A DNA stretch of 64,000 bases from SG8-30 sp963715485 (GTDB taxonomy: Bacteria > Pseudomonadota > Gammaproteobacteria > Steroidobacterales > Steroidobacteraceae). Every line of letters starts with the position of its first letter. The first letter of the stretch is position 1. The notes under the pieces were generated by a model. It was not told the origin of the DNA. It searched no databases and saw only the letters and a program-made list of their open reading frames with translations. Of the stretch, positions 1-8,698 are shown piece after piece. The position numbers and the translations under genes were made by a program. Location of the stretch: the NCBI GenBank assembly GCA_963715485.1, contig OY970244.1, positions 2,418,001 to 2,482,000 on the forward strand, in the 5' to 3' direction.

Positions 1-4
1 GTGA

Positions 5-1213
5 ATGAACCCGAACCTTGAACGGCTCAGGCCCTATCCCTTCGAACGTCTCGCCGAGCTGACGCGTGGGGTGGCGCCGCCAGCCGGCATGTCGCCGATC
101 CGACTGACCATCGGTGAGCCACGGCACGCACCACCGGCTTTCGTGCTCGAGCGGCTGCGGGATGCCCTGTCAGGTGTCGGCGTCTACCCGCTGACTGCCG
201 GACAGCCCGCTTTGCGCGCCGCCTGTGCCGGCTGGTGCGAGCGTCGCTTTGGTCTCACCAGCGGCGCGGTAGACCCCGAAACGATGCTGCTGCCGGTCAA
301 TGGCACGCGCGAGGCACTGTTCGCGTTCACCCAGGCGGTCATCGACCCCGCGGCCAACCCGCTGGTGCTGATGCCGAATCCGTTCTATCAGATCTACGAG
401 GGCGCGGCGCTGCTGGCCGGCGCCGAGCCCTGGTACATGACGACCCGCGCCGATACGGGCTGGCTGCCCGATCTCGACTCGGTGCCTGATCAAGTCTGGC
501 GCCGTTGCCAGCTGCTGTTCATCTGCACCCCGGGAAATCCTACCGGCGCAGTCATGGACCTCGACTACCTCGGTCGTGTACTCGACCTGGCAGATCGCTA
601 CGGTTTCGTGGTCGCCTCGGACGAGTGCTACTCGGAGATCTATGCCGACGAAGGCTCGCCGCCACCGGGACTGCTCGAGGCCAGCGCCCGCCGCGGTCGC
701 CCGCGCTTCGAACGCTGCCTGGCATTTCACAGCCTGTCGAAGCGCTCCAACCTGCCCGGCCTGCGCTCGGGATTCGTCGCCGGCGACCCCGCGCTGATCG
801 GCCAGTTTCGCCTGTATCGCACCTATCACGGTTGCGCCATGCCGGAGCACGTACAGCAGGCGAGCATTGCGGCCTGGGGCGACGAGCAGCACGTCATCGC
901 CAATCGCAATTACTACCGCGCCAAGTACGACGCGCTCATGCCGCTGCTCGCCGGCGTGCTCGAGGTGGAGCGCCCGGCCGGTACATTCTACCTGTGGCCA
1001 CGCACCCCAACGGATGACGAGTCCTTCGCCCGCGATCTGCTGGCGGCCACCAACGTCAGCGTGCTGCCGGGCTCTTATCTCGGCCGCGACACCGGTGCCG
1101 GCAACCCGGCGCAACAGCGGCTGCGGATTTCACTGGTGGCCGGCGTGGACGAGTGCATCGAGGCGGCACGACGGATCCGGAATTTCATCGAGGAGCGCGG
1201 ATGGATCACCTGA
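5..1213 (+). CDS. dapC: Succinyldiaminopimelate transaminase DapC
   Basis: PLP-dependent class I/II aminotransferase that would convert N-succinyl-2-amino-6-ketopimelate to N-succinyl-LL-diaminopimelate with glutamate as amino donor. This is the cytosolic step between DapD and DapE in lysine and peptidoglycan synthesis. The fold-type I signature is complete: an N-terminal NGTREAL stretch, CTPGNPTG near residue 175, the SDECY motif, and SLSK with the likely Schiff-base lysine at about residue 246, followed by R-SGF. Length of 402 residues is normal. The stop overlaps the dapD start, so the two are probably translated together. The aminotransferase class is certain. The DapC assignment, rather than another aminotransferase, rests on the dapD neighbour. 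Confidence 0.9.
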   Translation: MNPNLERLRPYPFERLAELTRGVAPPAGMSPIRLTIGEPRHAPPAFVLERLRDALSGVGVYPLTAGQPALRAACAGWCERRFGLTSGAVDPETMLLPVNGTREALFAFTQAVIDPAANPLVLMPNPFYQIYEGAALLAGAEPWYMTTRADTGWLPDLDSVPDQVWRRCQLLFICTPGNPTGAVMDLDYLGRVLDLADRYGFVVASDECYSEIYADEGSPPPGLLEASARRGRPRFERCLAFHSLSKRSNLPGLRSGFVAGDPALIGQFRLYRTYHGCAMPEHVQQASIAAWGDEQHVIANRNYYRAKYDALMPLLAGVLEVERPAGTFYLWPRTPTDDESFARDLLAATNVSVLPGSYLGRDTGAGNPAQQRLRISLVAGVDECIEAARRIRNFIEERGWIT

Positions 1214-2019
1214 AAGCCCTGGTCGAGGACGCCTTCGAGCGCCGTACCGAATTTTCCCCCTCGGAGGTTCCCCACGACCTGGCGGTCGCCCTCGACGACT
1301 GTCTCGACCTGCTCGACTCCGGGCGGGCGCGGGTGGCCGAACCTGCCGGCGACGGCTGGCGTGTCAACGAGTGGCTCAAGAAGGCCGTACTGCTGTACTT
1401 CCGCACCCACGACAACACCGTGATCGAGAACGGCTACACCCGCTTCTACGACAAGGTGCCGCTCAAGTACGCCGGGATGAGCCCGGACCGGTTCCGCGAC
1501 GGCGGGACGCGCGTCGTGCCGCCCGCCATCGCGCGCAAGGGCGCCTACATCGCCCCGAACGTGGTGCTGATGCCGAGCTACGTCAATATCGGCGCCTACG
1601 TCGACGCCGGCAGCATGGTCGACACCTGGGCGACGGTCGGGTCCTGCGCGCAAATCGGACGCAATGTGCACCTCTCGGGGGGCGTCGGGATTGGTGGCGT
1701 GCTGGAGCCCTTGCAGGCGAGCCCCACCATCATCGAGGACGACTGCTTCATAGGTGCCCGTTCGGAGATCGTCGAAGGAGTGATCGTCGAGCGGGGCGCA
1801 GTCATTTCGATGGGCGTCTACATCGGCGCCAGCACCAGGATCTACGACCGGGCCAGCGGCGAGGTGCACTACGGCCGGGTACCCTCGGGTGCCGTCGTCG
1901 TCCCGGGCTCGCTGCCCTCAGCCGACGGCCGCTATTCGCTCTACTGCGCGGTGATCGTCAAGCGTGTGGATGCGCAGACACGCGCCAAGACTGCAGTCAA
2001 CGAGTTGCTGAGGCTGTAG
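1201..2019 (+). CDS. dapD: Tetrahydrodipicolinate N-succinyltransferase DapD
   Basis: Transfers succinyl from succinyl-CoA to tetrahydrodipicolinate, the committed step of the succinylase lysine branch. After an N-terminal helical domain the protein shows left-handed beta-helix hexapeptide repeats (APNVVLMPSYVNIGAYV, then GSMVDTWATVGSCAQIG) typical of the trimeric transferase. The start is set at the ATG giving MDHLKALVEDAFE, which matches the family N-terminus and gives 272 residues (E. coli enzyme about 274). An upstream in-frame ATG at 1153 would add 16 unrelated residues lying inside dapC. The first codons overlap the end of dapC by 13 bases, which implies translational coupling. Confidence 0.95.
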   Translation: MDHLKALVEDAFERRTEFSPSEVPHDLAVALDDCLDLLDSGRARVAEPAGDGWRVNEWLKKAVLLYFRTHDNTVIENGYTRFYDKVPLKYAGMSPDRFRDGGTRVVPPAIARKGAYIAPNVVLMPSYVNIGAYVDAGSMVDTWATVGSCAQIGRNVHLSGGVGIGGVLEPLQASPTIIEDDCFIGARSEIVEGVIVERGAVISMGVYIGASTRIYDRASGEVHYGRVPSGAVVVPGSLPSADGRYSLYCAVIVKRVDAQTRAKTAVNELLRL

Positions 2020-2082
2020 GCGACGAGACATCGGTGGATGCCGGCCAGCGGCTCTGGGACCGCAGGAACCTGGCTCGCGAGT

Positions 2083-2955
2083 TCAGCCAAACCGACCCGT
2101 AATGTAGTCCTCGGTCAGCTTGTGCCGGGGATTGGTGAAGATCTGGTCGGTGGAGCCCACTTCGATCAGGTCGCCGAGGTGAAAATAAGCAGTGCGCTGC
2201 GAGACACGCGCCGCCTGCTGCATCGAGTGGGTCACGATGCAGATCGCATAGTTCTGCTGCAGCTCGTCGATCAGGTCCTCGATACGCGCGGTGGCTATCG
2301 GATCGAGTGCCGAGCATGGCTCGTCCATCAGGATGACTTCAGGATTCACCGCAATCGTCCGCGCAATGCACAGCCGCTGCTGCTGGCCGCCGGAAAGCGC
2401 CGTCCCCGGCGCATCGAGCCGGTCCTTGACCTCCGCCCACAGCCCTGCCCGCTGCAGGCTGGTCTGCACGATTTCGTCCAGCTCGGTCCGGTCGCCGGCG
2501 AGCCCATGGATGCGCGGACCGTAGGCCACGTTTTCGTAAACCGACTTGGGGAAAGGATTGGGCTTCTGGAAGACCATGCCGACGCGGGCACGCAGCTGCA
2601 CCGGGTCCTGGCGCTTGTCATAGATGTCCTGGCCGTCGAGTGAAATCGAGCCGGTCACCTTGGCCGTCGGAATGGTGTCGTTAAGGCGATTCAGGCAGCG
2701 CAGGAAGGTGCTCTTGCCGCAGCCCGACGGACCGATCATCGAGATCACCTGGTTGTGGGCGATATCCAGGTTGACATCGCGAATGGCGTGCTTGTCGCCG
2801 TAGAACACGTTGACACTCCGGCAGACCAGCACGGGATTTTTCGCGGTAATGTCGCCGACGGTCTTGTGGGCCGACTCGCTTCGATCCAGCTGCACACCGC
2901 CGTCCGGCAAGGACCCGCCAGTCCTGCGCGTCATATCCGAAGGAACCGTCGCCAT
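2083..2955 (-). CDS. pstB: Phosphate ABC transporter ATPase PstB
   Basis: Cytoplasmic ATPase of the high-affinity phosphate importer. It has Walker A GPSGCGKST, the signature LSGGQQQR, Walker B VILMDEPCSALDP and the H-loop VTHSM, and it ends in the family-typical LTEDYITGRFG. I place the start at the ATG at 2955 because AGGAG lies 8 bases before it. A GTG at 2985, whose codon overlaps the pstA stop, would add ten residues and has no comparable ribosome site. It is the last gene of pstC-pstA-pstB. phoU, normally next, is instead at 7.8 kb beyond dapE. Confidence 0.96.
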   Translation of the reverse strand: MATVPSDMTRRTGGSLPDGGVQLDRSESAHKTVGDITAKNPVLVCRSVNVFYGDKHAIRDVNLDIAHNQVISMIGPSGCGKSTFLRCLNRLNDTIPTAKVTGSISLDGQDIYDKRQDPVQLRARVGMVFQKPNPFPKSVYENVAYGPRIHGLAGDRTELDEIVQTSLQRAGLWAEVKDRLDAPGTALSGGQQQRLCIARTIAVNPEVILMDEPCSALDPIATARIEDLIDELQQNYAICIVTHSMQQAARVSQRTAYFHLGDLIEVGSTDQIFTNPRHKLTEDYITGRFG

Positions 2956-2981
2956 CGAGGAATCTCCTGCCCTTTCGTCCG

Positions 2982-4301
2982 TCACCAGCGCCGCTCAAAC
3001 TTCTGGCGCAGGATCACCGCAGTCGCGTTCATGATCAAGAGGAATCCGAGCAGCACCAGGATTGCCCCCGAGGTGCGCTCGAGGAAGGCCCGTTCCGGGC
3101 TGTCCGCCCAGAGGTAGACCTGCACCGGCAGCACCGTAGCTGGGTCCGTAAATCCGTGGGGAATGTCCACAATGAAGGCCACCATGCCGATCATCAGCAG
3201 TGGCGCCGATTCGCCCAGTGCGCGCGCCATGCCGATGATGGCGCCGGTCAGCATCCCTGGCATTGCCAGCGGGAGTACGTGATGCATGACCGTCTGCACC
3301 TCGGAAGCGCCCATTCCCAGCGCCGCCTCGCGGATCGACGGCGGCACCCCCTTCAGCGCCGCCCGGCTCGCAATGATGATGGTCGGAAGCGTCATCAGCG
3401 TCAGCACGAGGCCGCCGACCAGTGGCGCGGAGCGCGGCAGGCCGAACAGCTGGATGAACACTGCCAGTCCCAGCAGGCCGAAGACGATGGACGGTACCGC
3501 CGCGAGGTTGTTGATGTTTACCTCGATGAAGTCGGTGGCGCGATTCTTGACTGCGAACTCCTCCAGATACACGGCGGCCGCGACGCCGATCGGGAACGAC
3601 AGCAGCAGCGTGAGCGCGAGTGTCAGGAACGTACCGACCACCGCGCCCCAGACGCCGGCCTGTTCTGGTTCACGCGAGTCGCCATTGCTGAAGAAGCTGC
3701 GGTTGAAGCGCTTTTCCAGTCGGCCATCGGCGACCAGCCGGTCGATCCAGCCGAGCTCCTGGTCAGTGAGCCCGCGCACGTCCTCGCCGAGTTCACGGTC
3801 GATCCGGCCCTTCATGTACAGGTCGACGCGGTCATCGGCCAGCACCCACAGGGTCTCCGACTTTCCGACCAGGTCGGGATCGCGTAGCACCCGCTCGCGC
3901 AGGTCGAACTGGCCGCCGTCGCTGGCCAGGCGATACAGGTCGCGCAGGTTGCCGCGGCCCTCGACATCCGGGAACTGTTTGCGCATCGCGGCCTTGATCA
4001 GGCCCGAGTAGTCGGCGTTGCCGATCGTCTCCAGGTCGCCGCTGCCGTCCGGGTCGATCACGTCCGCGGCATAGCCGACGTCAAGCCTGAGGTAACTCTG
4101 CTGGAAGACGGTCCAGCCGGTCGAGATGATGCTCGAGAACAGGAACCCGACGAAAGACAGTCCGAGCGCCACCGCCATGATTCCGTAGGCGCGAAAACGC
4201 CGCTCCGCCCGGTAGCGTCGCCTGAGGCTCTGCTCGACCAGCCGGCGGGTCCGCTGCGCCCTGTTTTCGGCTGCCGCGGGATTCAGGGCTGGATCATTCA
4301 T
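2982..4301 (-). CDS. pstA: Phosphate ABC transporter permease PstA
   Basis: Inner-membrane permease subunit of the Pst phosphate importer. The C-terminal half carries the ABC permease domain, including the EAA-type loop EAALGMGASEVQTVMHHVLPLAMPG and several hydrophobic spans. At 439 residues it is longer than the E. coli protein (about 296). The extra part is an N-terminal region of about 200 residues after the first membrane span (residues 44-65), mostly charged and probably periplasmic, as seen in the long PstA forms with a DUF3333-type extension. The start overlaps the pstC stop by 8 bases, and the stop abuts pstB, indicating one operon. Confidence 0.94.
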   Translation of the reverse strand: MNDPALNPAAAENRAQRTRRLVEQSLRRRYRAERRFRAYGIMAVALGLSFVGFLFSSIISTGWTVFQQSYLRLDVGYAADVIDPDGSGDLETIGNADYSGLIKAAMRKQFPDVEGRGNLRDLYRLASDGGQFDLRERVLRDPDLVGKSETLWVLADDRVDLYMKGRIDRELGEDVRGLTDQELGWIDRLVADGRLEKRFNRSFFSNGDSREPEQAGVWGAVVGTFLTLALTLLLSFPIGVAAAVYLEEFAVKNRATDFIEVNINNLAAVPSIVFGLLGLAVFIQLFGLPRSAPLVGGLVLTLMTLPTIIIASRAALKGVPPSIREAALGMGASEVQTVMHHVLPLAMPGMLTGAIIGMARALGESAPLLMIGMVAFIVDIPHGFTDPATVLPVQVYLWADSPERAFLERTSGAILVLLGFLLIMNATAVILRQKFERRW

Positions 4302-5682
4302 ATTGTTCCCGGTACCTGCGCACGACCTGCAGCGCGATGATGTTCAGCGACAGTGTCGCCAGGAACAGCACCAGCCCGAGGGCAAACGCGGCCAGCGTCT
4401 TTGGACTGTCAAATTCCTGGTCGCCGACCAGCAGCGTGACGATCTGGGTGGTTACCGTGGTGACAGCCTCGAGCGGATTCGCCGTCAGGTTGGCTCCCAG
4501 GCCGGCTGCCATGACCACAATCATGGTCTCGCCGATCGCGCGCGAGATCGCCAGCAGCACGCCACCGACGATGCCCGGCAGCGCTGCCGGGAATACAACC
4601 CGGCGAATCGTCTCGGACTGCGTGGCGCCGAGTCCATAGGAGCCGTCGCGCATCGACTGCGGCACCGCGGTGATCATGTCGTCGGCCAGCGAGGACACAA
4701 ACGGGATGATCATGATGCCCATGACCAGGCCCGCCGCGAGTGCGCTCTCGCTGGCGACCGCGAGGCCGAGTGACTCGCCGGTCTCGCGCAGCAGCGGCCC
4801 GACTACGAGAGCGGCGAAGAAGCCATAGACGACGGTAGGGATGCCGGCGAGCACCTCGAGCATCGGCTTGATGACCGCGCGGACGCGCCGCCTGGCGTAC
4901 TCGGCGAGATAGATCGCGGCGAACAGGCCGACCGGAACTGCCACCAGCATGGCGATACCTGCGATCAGCAGGGTGCCGGTGAACAGCGGTACGGCGCCGA
5001 AGGCGCCCGAGGAACCAACCTGGTCGGCGCGAATCGCCATCTGCGGCGACCACTGCAGCCCGAAAAGGAACTCCGTGACCGGCACCAGCCGGAAGAAGCG
5101 AATCGACTCGAACAGGACGGAGATGACGATGCCGATGGTGGTGAAGATCGCGATGGTCGAGCAGGCGATCAGCGCGACACGCACGATCGTCTCGACGTTG
5201 TTGCGAGCCCGTAGCGACGGCGAGATGCGTAGCCACACGAAGGCCCCGGCAGCAAGCGCCAGACTCAGGCACAGCGCGGCGGCCGCCAGCCGCGACAACG
5301 ACTGGAGTTCGACGTAGCGCGCAGCGGCGGCCTGGACCTCTGGACTGGCCATCTCCGCCGGGATCGCCCCGGCGACCAGGTTGCGAACGTCGTTCAGGAC
5401 CAGCGAAAGCTGGTCCGGAGTCAGGGCCTGAACCTCGGCCGACATGCCGCCAATCACGAGATCGGTGACGATTCGACCGTCGAAGGCATGCCACAGGCCC
5501 AGCACCAGCAACGCAGGAATGGCGCACCACAGCGCTGTCAGCAGCCCGTAATAGCCCGGGCGCGAATGCAGCTTGCTCGCGCCCTTGAGTCCACCGACCA
5601 GAACCAGCGATCGCATGCGACCGGCACGGTAGGCCACCGCGGCAAGAATCAGCAGGACGAGGACTAGCGTGGAAGTTTGCAT
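4294..5682 (-). CDS. pstC: Phosphate ABC transporter permease PstC
   Basis: Second inner-membrane permease of the Pst importer and first gene of the pstCAB operon. It shows an N-terminal membrane span (residues 4-20), a further span near 40-65, a periplasmic segment, then the permease core with IYLAEYARRRVRAVIKPMLEVLAGIPTVVYGFFA and the EAA-type loop GLGATQSETIRRVVFPAALPGIVGG. Length of 462 residues makes it a long-form PstC matching the long PstA. A Pho box about 160 bases upstream of the start suggests PhoB control. The substrate-binding gene pstS is not adjacent but at 10-11 kb. Confidence 0.95.
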   Translation of the reverse strand: MQTSTLVLVLLILAAVAYRAGRMRSLVLVGGLKGASKLHSRPGYYGLLTALWCAIPALLVLGLWHAFDGRIVTDLVIGGMSAEVQALTPDQLSLVLNDVRNLVAGAIPAEMASPEVQAAAARYVELQSLSRLAAAALCLSLALAAGAFVWLRISPSLRARNNVETIVRVALIACSTIAIFTTIGIVISVLFESIRFFRLVPVTEFLFGLQWSPQMAIRADQVGSSGAFGAVPLFTGTLLIAGIAMLVAVPVGLFAAIYLAEYARRRVRAVIKPMLEVLAGIPTVVYGFFAALVVGPLLRETGESLGLAVASESALAAGLVMGIMIIPFVSSLADDMITAVPQSMRDGSYGLGATQSETIRRVVFPAALPGIVGGVLLAISRAIGETMIVVMAAGLGANLTANPLEAVTTVTTQIVTLLVGDQEFDSPKTLAAFALGLVLFLATLSLNIIALQVVRRYREQYE

Positions 5683-6053
5683 CGAGACTTTCTGCGTGCC
5701 TCATCAAGTGTCCGGCGCCAGAACCGCCCGCGGCTACGCCAGCATGCGGGAGCCGAAAGGCAGCCAGCCGCCGCTGGCGGCGACAAACAACAACCAAGCC
5801 TGCCACGCCCAGCAGCGGCTCCGCGGATTTATAGGCCGCGTATGTTACAGATTCGTTACAGACAGGTCTCTCAACGGATTAGGACATTATAAATTATATA
5901 GTTACATGCTAAATCTAATGTAAGATCGATTATGTGTCTGGACGCTTGCTCCCTGCCCGGCGCGGAGCGACTCAACGTACTTGCCGGGGGGGTCTGCGGG
6001 CCGTATAACAGGCCGCCATTCGCCACTGCTCCATCCGAGGATGCCAGTCCCAA
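5683..6053. other. Intergenic region between divergent pstC and dapE
   Basis: 371 bases. It holds the pstC leader, a Pho box (5843-5861) and a strongly AT-rich stretch around 5884-5925 in otherwise GC-rich sequence, a likely place for the divergent pstC and dapE promoters. I see no convincing reading frame here. Confidence 0.5.
5843..5861 (-). promoter_or_regulatory. Pho box upstream of pstC
   Basis: On the minus strand the sequence reads CTGTAACGAATCTGTAAC: two CTGTAAC heptamers separated by four bases, the direct-repeat arrangement bound by phosphorylated PhoB (consensus CTGTNAT repeats, 11-base period). It is oriented toward pstC, about 160 bases from its start codon. Confidence 0.75.
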
Positions 6054-7195
6054 ATGTCCCGTTCCCTCGAACTGACCAAGGCCATGATCGCGCGACCGTC
6101 AGTCAGCCCAACCGATGGCGGCTGCCAGGACATGATGATCGAGGCACTCGACGAACTTGGGTTCACTATCGAGCGGATGCCCTTCGGCAACGTCGACAAC
6201 TTCTGGGCAACACGCAGCGGCGGCGACGGCGCGGCCCGGTACTGTGTTTTGCCGGGCACACCGACGTGGTGCCGACCGGTCCACTGGAGGAATGGCACTC
6301 CGATCCCTTTGAGCCAGTTATCCGCGACGGCTACCTGTTTGGCCGAGGCGCCGCGGACATGAAGAGCGGGCTCGCCGCCATGATCACGGCAGTCGAAGGC
6401 TTCGTCACGCGCCGGCCCGGCTATCCGGGGACCATTGCCTTCCTGATCACCAGCGACGAGGAAGGACCTTCAGTTGACGGAACGCGGCGGGTGGTCGAGG
6501 TCCTGAAGGAACGCAAGCAGCGCATCGACTGGTGCCTGGTGGGCGAACCCTCCAGCGACCAGCGTTTCGGCGACACCGTCAAGATCGGCCGCCGTGGATC
6601 ACTCTCGGGCCGGCTGACCGTACATGGGGTGCAGGGTCACATCGCCTATCCACAGCTGGCAGAGAACCCGGTGCACATGCTGGCTCCGGCGCTGGCCGAG
6701 CTGGTCGCGCATCGGTGGGACGAGGGCAACGATTTCTTCCAGCCAACCTCTTTCCAGGTCTCGAATATCTCGGCCGGCACAGGCGCGCCCAACGTCATTC
6801 CCGGCGAGCTCCTGTTGCGCTTCAACATTCGCTGGTCGCCGCAACAGACCCTCGAGGGCCTGCAACAAGCAGTGACGAGCATGCTCGACCGCCATGGCGT
6901 GCGCTATTCACTTGGGTGGTTCGTCTCGGGCCTGCCTTTCTACACGCCCCCTGGAAAGCTGTCAGGCGCGGTGGCCCAGGCGGTGCGCGAGGTCACGGGC
7001 GCGGAGACGCGCCTCACGACCGGCGGAGGCACCTCGGACGGACGCTTCATCGCGCCGATGGGCGCGCAAGTCGTGGAGCTCGGCGTGGTCAACCAGACCA
7101 TCCACAAGGTCAACGAGTGCGTTCGCGTCGCGGACGTCGACACGCTGGCGCTGACCTACGAGCGGGTGCTGGAGTTGTTGCTGGGGCAGCAATGA
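6054..7195 (+). CDS. dapE: Succinyl-diaminopimelate desuccinylase DapE, with a one-base frameshift
   Basis: Zinc-dependent M20 amidohydrolase that removes succinate from N-succinyl-LL-diaminopimelate. The N-terminus (MSRSLELTKAMIARPSVSP to about 6230) is in one frame. From about 6233 the family sequence continues in another frame (GPVLCFAGHTDVVPTG, then RGAADMKSG, ITSDEEGPS, HGVQGHIAYP, GGTSDGRF, ending HKVNECVRVADVD). One base is missing near 6231; restoring it gives 380 residues, the family length. All metal ligands (H in AGHTD, D in AADMKSG, E in DEEG) are present. There is no slippery heptamer at the junction, so an assembly error or a recent mutation is more likely than programmed frameshifting. 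Confidence 0.85.
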
Positions 7196-7275
7196 CTTCA
7201 ACGGGGTCCGACGCCGCTCCGACGCCTGGACTGCCCCCAAGAGGGACTGTTCCCTCCTCCCGTCGAAGAATGGCG

Positions 7276-7806
7276 TCAGAGTGGGGCCCGACTGCTCCTG
7301 GGCAACTTCCAGTTCGCCCACACCCCGGCGCTGCCCAGGATAGTGACGAATACCAGCACCCAGCCAGGGAATGAAATCCCCAGGAAGCTGAACACGACCT
7401 TGGCGCACTCGCCGCCGGCCTTGAAGACCTTGATGATCACCTGCATCAGCGGGAACACATCCAGCATGAAGGCGAGATCGGCGCCGCAGCCGGGTACCGT
7501 CCCCGGCGGCTGCATCTGGATCCAGACATGCCTGCCAGCGGTGGCAGCCGTAATCAGCGCAACAACGCCGACCAGCACGCCATAGACGCGGGCTCCCCGG
7601 TCGTTCGGGTTGTGCACCGCGGCCGCCAGAAACACCACCCCGAGGGCCAGCACCTCGACGCGCTGGAAGATGCACAGGTGGCAAGGCTGGAGCTTCAGCC
7701 CGTACTGGGCGAACAGGGCAAACAGGATCGCGCCGGCGCAGGCCGCAAACCCAAAGAGGTTGACCCGGCGACGATCCAGGTTCTGCAGCAGCGAGAGAGT
7801 TTTCAT
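7276..7806 (-). CDS. dsbB: Disulfide bond formation protein DsbB
   Basis: Inner-membrane quinone reductase that reoxidises DsbA. Four hydrophobic spans are visible in 176 residues. The first catalytic pair is the CHLC motif at residues 42-45, and the second pair is formed by the cysteines in PGCGAD and GGECAKV of the second periplasmic loop. The start MKTLSLLQNLDRR is chosen because the longer frame upstream runs inside phoU. The ATG overlaps the phoU stop as ATGA, so translation is coupled to phoU, an unusual pairing of a disulfide enzyme with a phosphate regulator. Confidence 0.9.
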   Translation of the reverse strand: MKTLSLLQNLDRRRVNLFGFAACAGAILFALFAQYGLKLQPCHLCIFQRVEVLALGVVFLAAAVHNPNDRGARVYGVLVGVVALITAATAGRHVWIQMQPPGTVPGCGADLAFMLDVFPLMQVIIKVFKAGGECAKVVFSFLGISFPGWVLVFVTILGSAGVWANWKLPRSSRAPL

Positions 7807-8537
7807 GCGCTGCGATCCGCCGCGGACTCGCGAATCTGTCTTTCGGCGTCCTCGAGCGACAGGTGCCGGATGTCCTTGCCGTGCACGGTATACACGATGT
7901 ACTCGCAGATGTTCTTGGCGTGGTCGCCGACTCTCTCCAGCGCGCGCACGATCCACATGATGTCGAGTGCCCGCCGTATGTTGCGCGGGTCTTCCATCAT
8001 GTGGGTGATGTTCTGTCGCTGGATCGCCTCGTACTCCTCGTCGACGATCCTGTCTCGCCGTGCGACCGCTATCGCCTCGGCTGCGTCGAGCCGTGCAAAG
8101 GAATGTAGCGAGTCGTGGACCATGTCGGTGACCAGGCGGGCCAGGTGTCGTACCTCGCGGTACTTGTCCGTCGGTTGTTCGGCGGTGGCCAACCTGGAGG
8201 CGATGATGGCGACCTTCTCGATCTCATCGCCGATCCGCTCCAGGTCGGTAATCGTCTTGATGATCGCGACGATGACCCGCAGGTCGGAGGCAGTCGGCTG
8301 GCGCATGGCGATGATGCGGCCGCACTCCTCGTCGATGCTGACCTCCATCTGGTTGACCTGGTGGTCGGCATGGGCAACCTCTTCGCCCAGGCTGCTGTCG
8401 CCTTCGACCAGCGCCGTCACGGCGCGCTGGAGCTGTTGCTCGACGAAGCCACCCATCTGCAGCACGCGCGTGCGCAGCTTCTCGAGATCCTCGTTGAAGC
8501 GACGTGAAATGTGATGACCGAGATCTGCGGGTTCCAT
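7803..8537 (-). CDS. phoU: Phosphate transport system regulatory protein PhoU
   Basis: Cytoplasmic regulator that keeps PhoR in its inhibiting state through the Pst transporter when phosphate is plentiful. The 244-residue product shows the two three-helix repeats of the family, with the metal-binding motifs RIGDEIEKVA and RVGDHAKNICE. The start MEPADLGHHISRRFNEDLEKL is preferred: AGGGA lies 6 bases upstream on the coding strand, and it matches the usual family N-terminus. A farther ATG at 8588 would add 17 residues. It overlaps dsbB by four bases. Confidence 0.95.
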   Translation of the reverse strand: MEPADLGHHISRRFNEDLEKLRTRVLQMGGFVEQQLQRAVTALVEGDSSLGEEVAHADHQVNQMEVSIDEECGRIIAMRQPTASDLRVIVAIIKTITDLERIGDEIEKVAIIASRLATAEQPTDKYREVRHLARLVTDMVHDSLHSFARLDAAEAIAVARRDRIVDEEYEAIQRQNITHMMEDPRNIRRALDIMWIVRALERVGDHAKNICEYIVYTVHGKDIRHLSLEDAERQIRESAADRSA

Positions 8538-8607
8538 GGGCGTCCCTGACGTTCCTTGCCTGCCGGCGAATGATAACTGATGCGCCATTGGATTCGTGTG
8601 GGCAGCA

Positions 8608-8690
8608 GGGGACAGTTTACCGATTTCGGCAGCCGCCCCGCCTGCAGCCTAGCGCGGTTTGTCAAGTGACGAAATCGGTAAACTGTCCCC
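8608..8690. repeat. REP-like inverted repeat, 21-bp arms
   Basis: A perfect 21-bp inverted repeat: one arm 8608-8628 beginning GGGGACAGTTTACC, the other 8670-8690 ending GGTAAACTGTCCCC, with 41 bases between. It lies between the porin stop and phoU. The GGGGACAG ends match other palindromes in this window (13757, 16597, 33238, 34017), so this is probably a dispersed REP-type element of the kind mobilised by Y1 (RAYT) transposases. It could also fold as a transcript terminator. Confidence 0.7.
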
Positions 8691-8698
8691 CGCCTCCA

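Noticed and set aside
170..1114. 314-residue minus-strand open frame
   Set aside because: Antisense shadow of dapC; no ribosome site, no domain, composition dictated by the third-codon bias of dapC.
6225..6245. Programmed ribosomal frameshift in dapE
   Set aside because: No slippery heptamer, no downstream pseudoknot seen, and the family has none; a sequence error is simpler.
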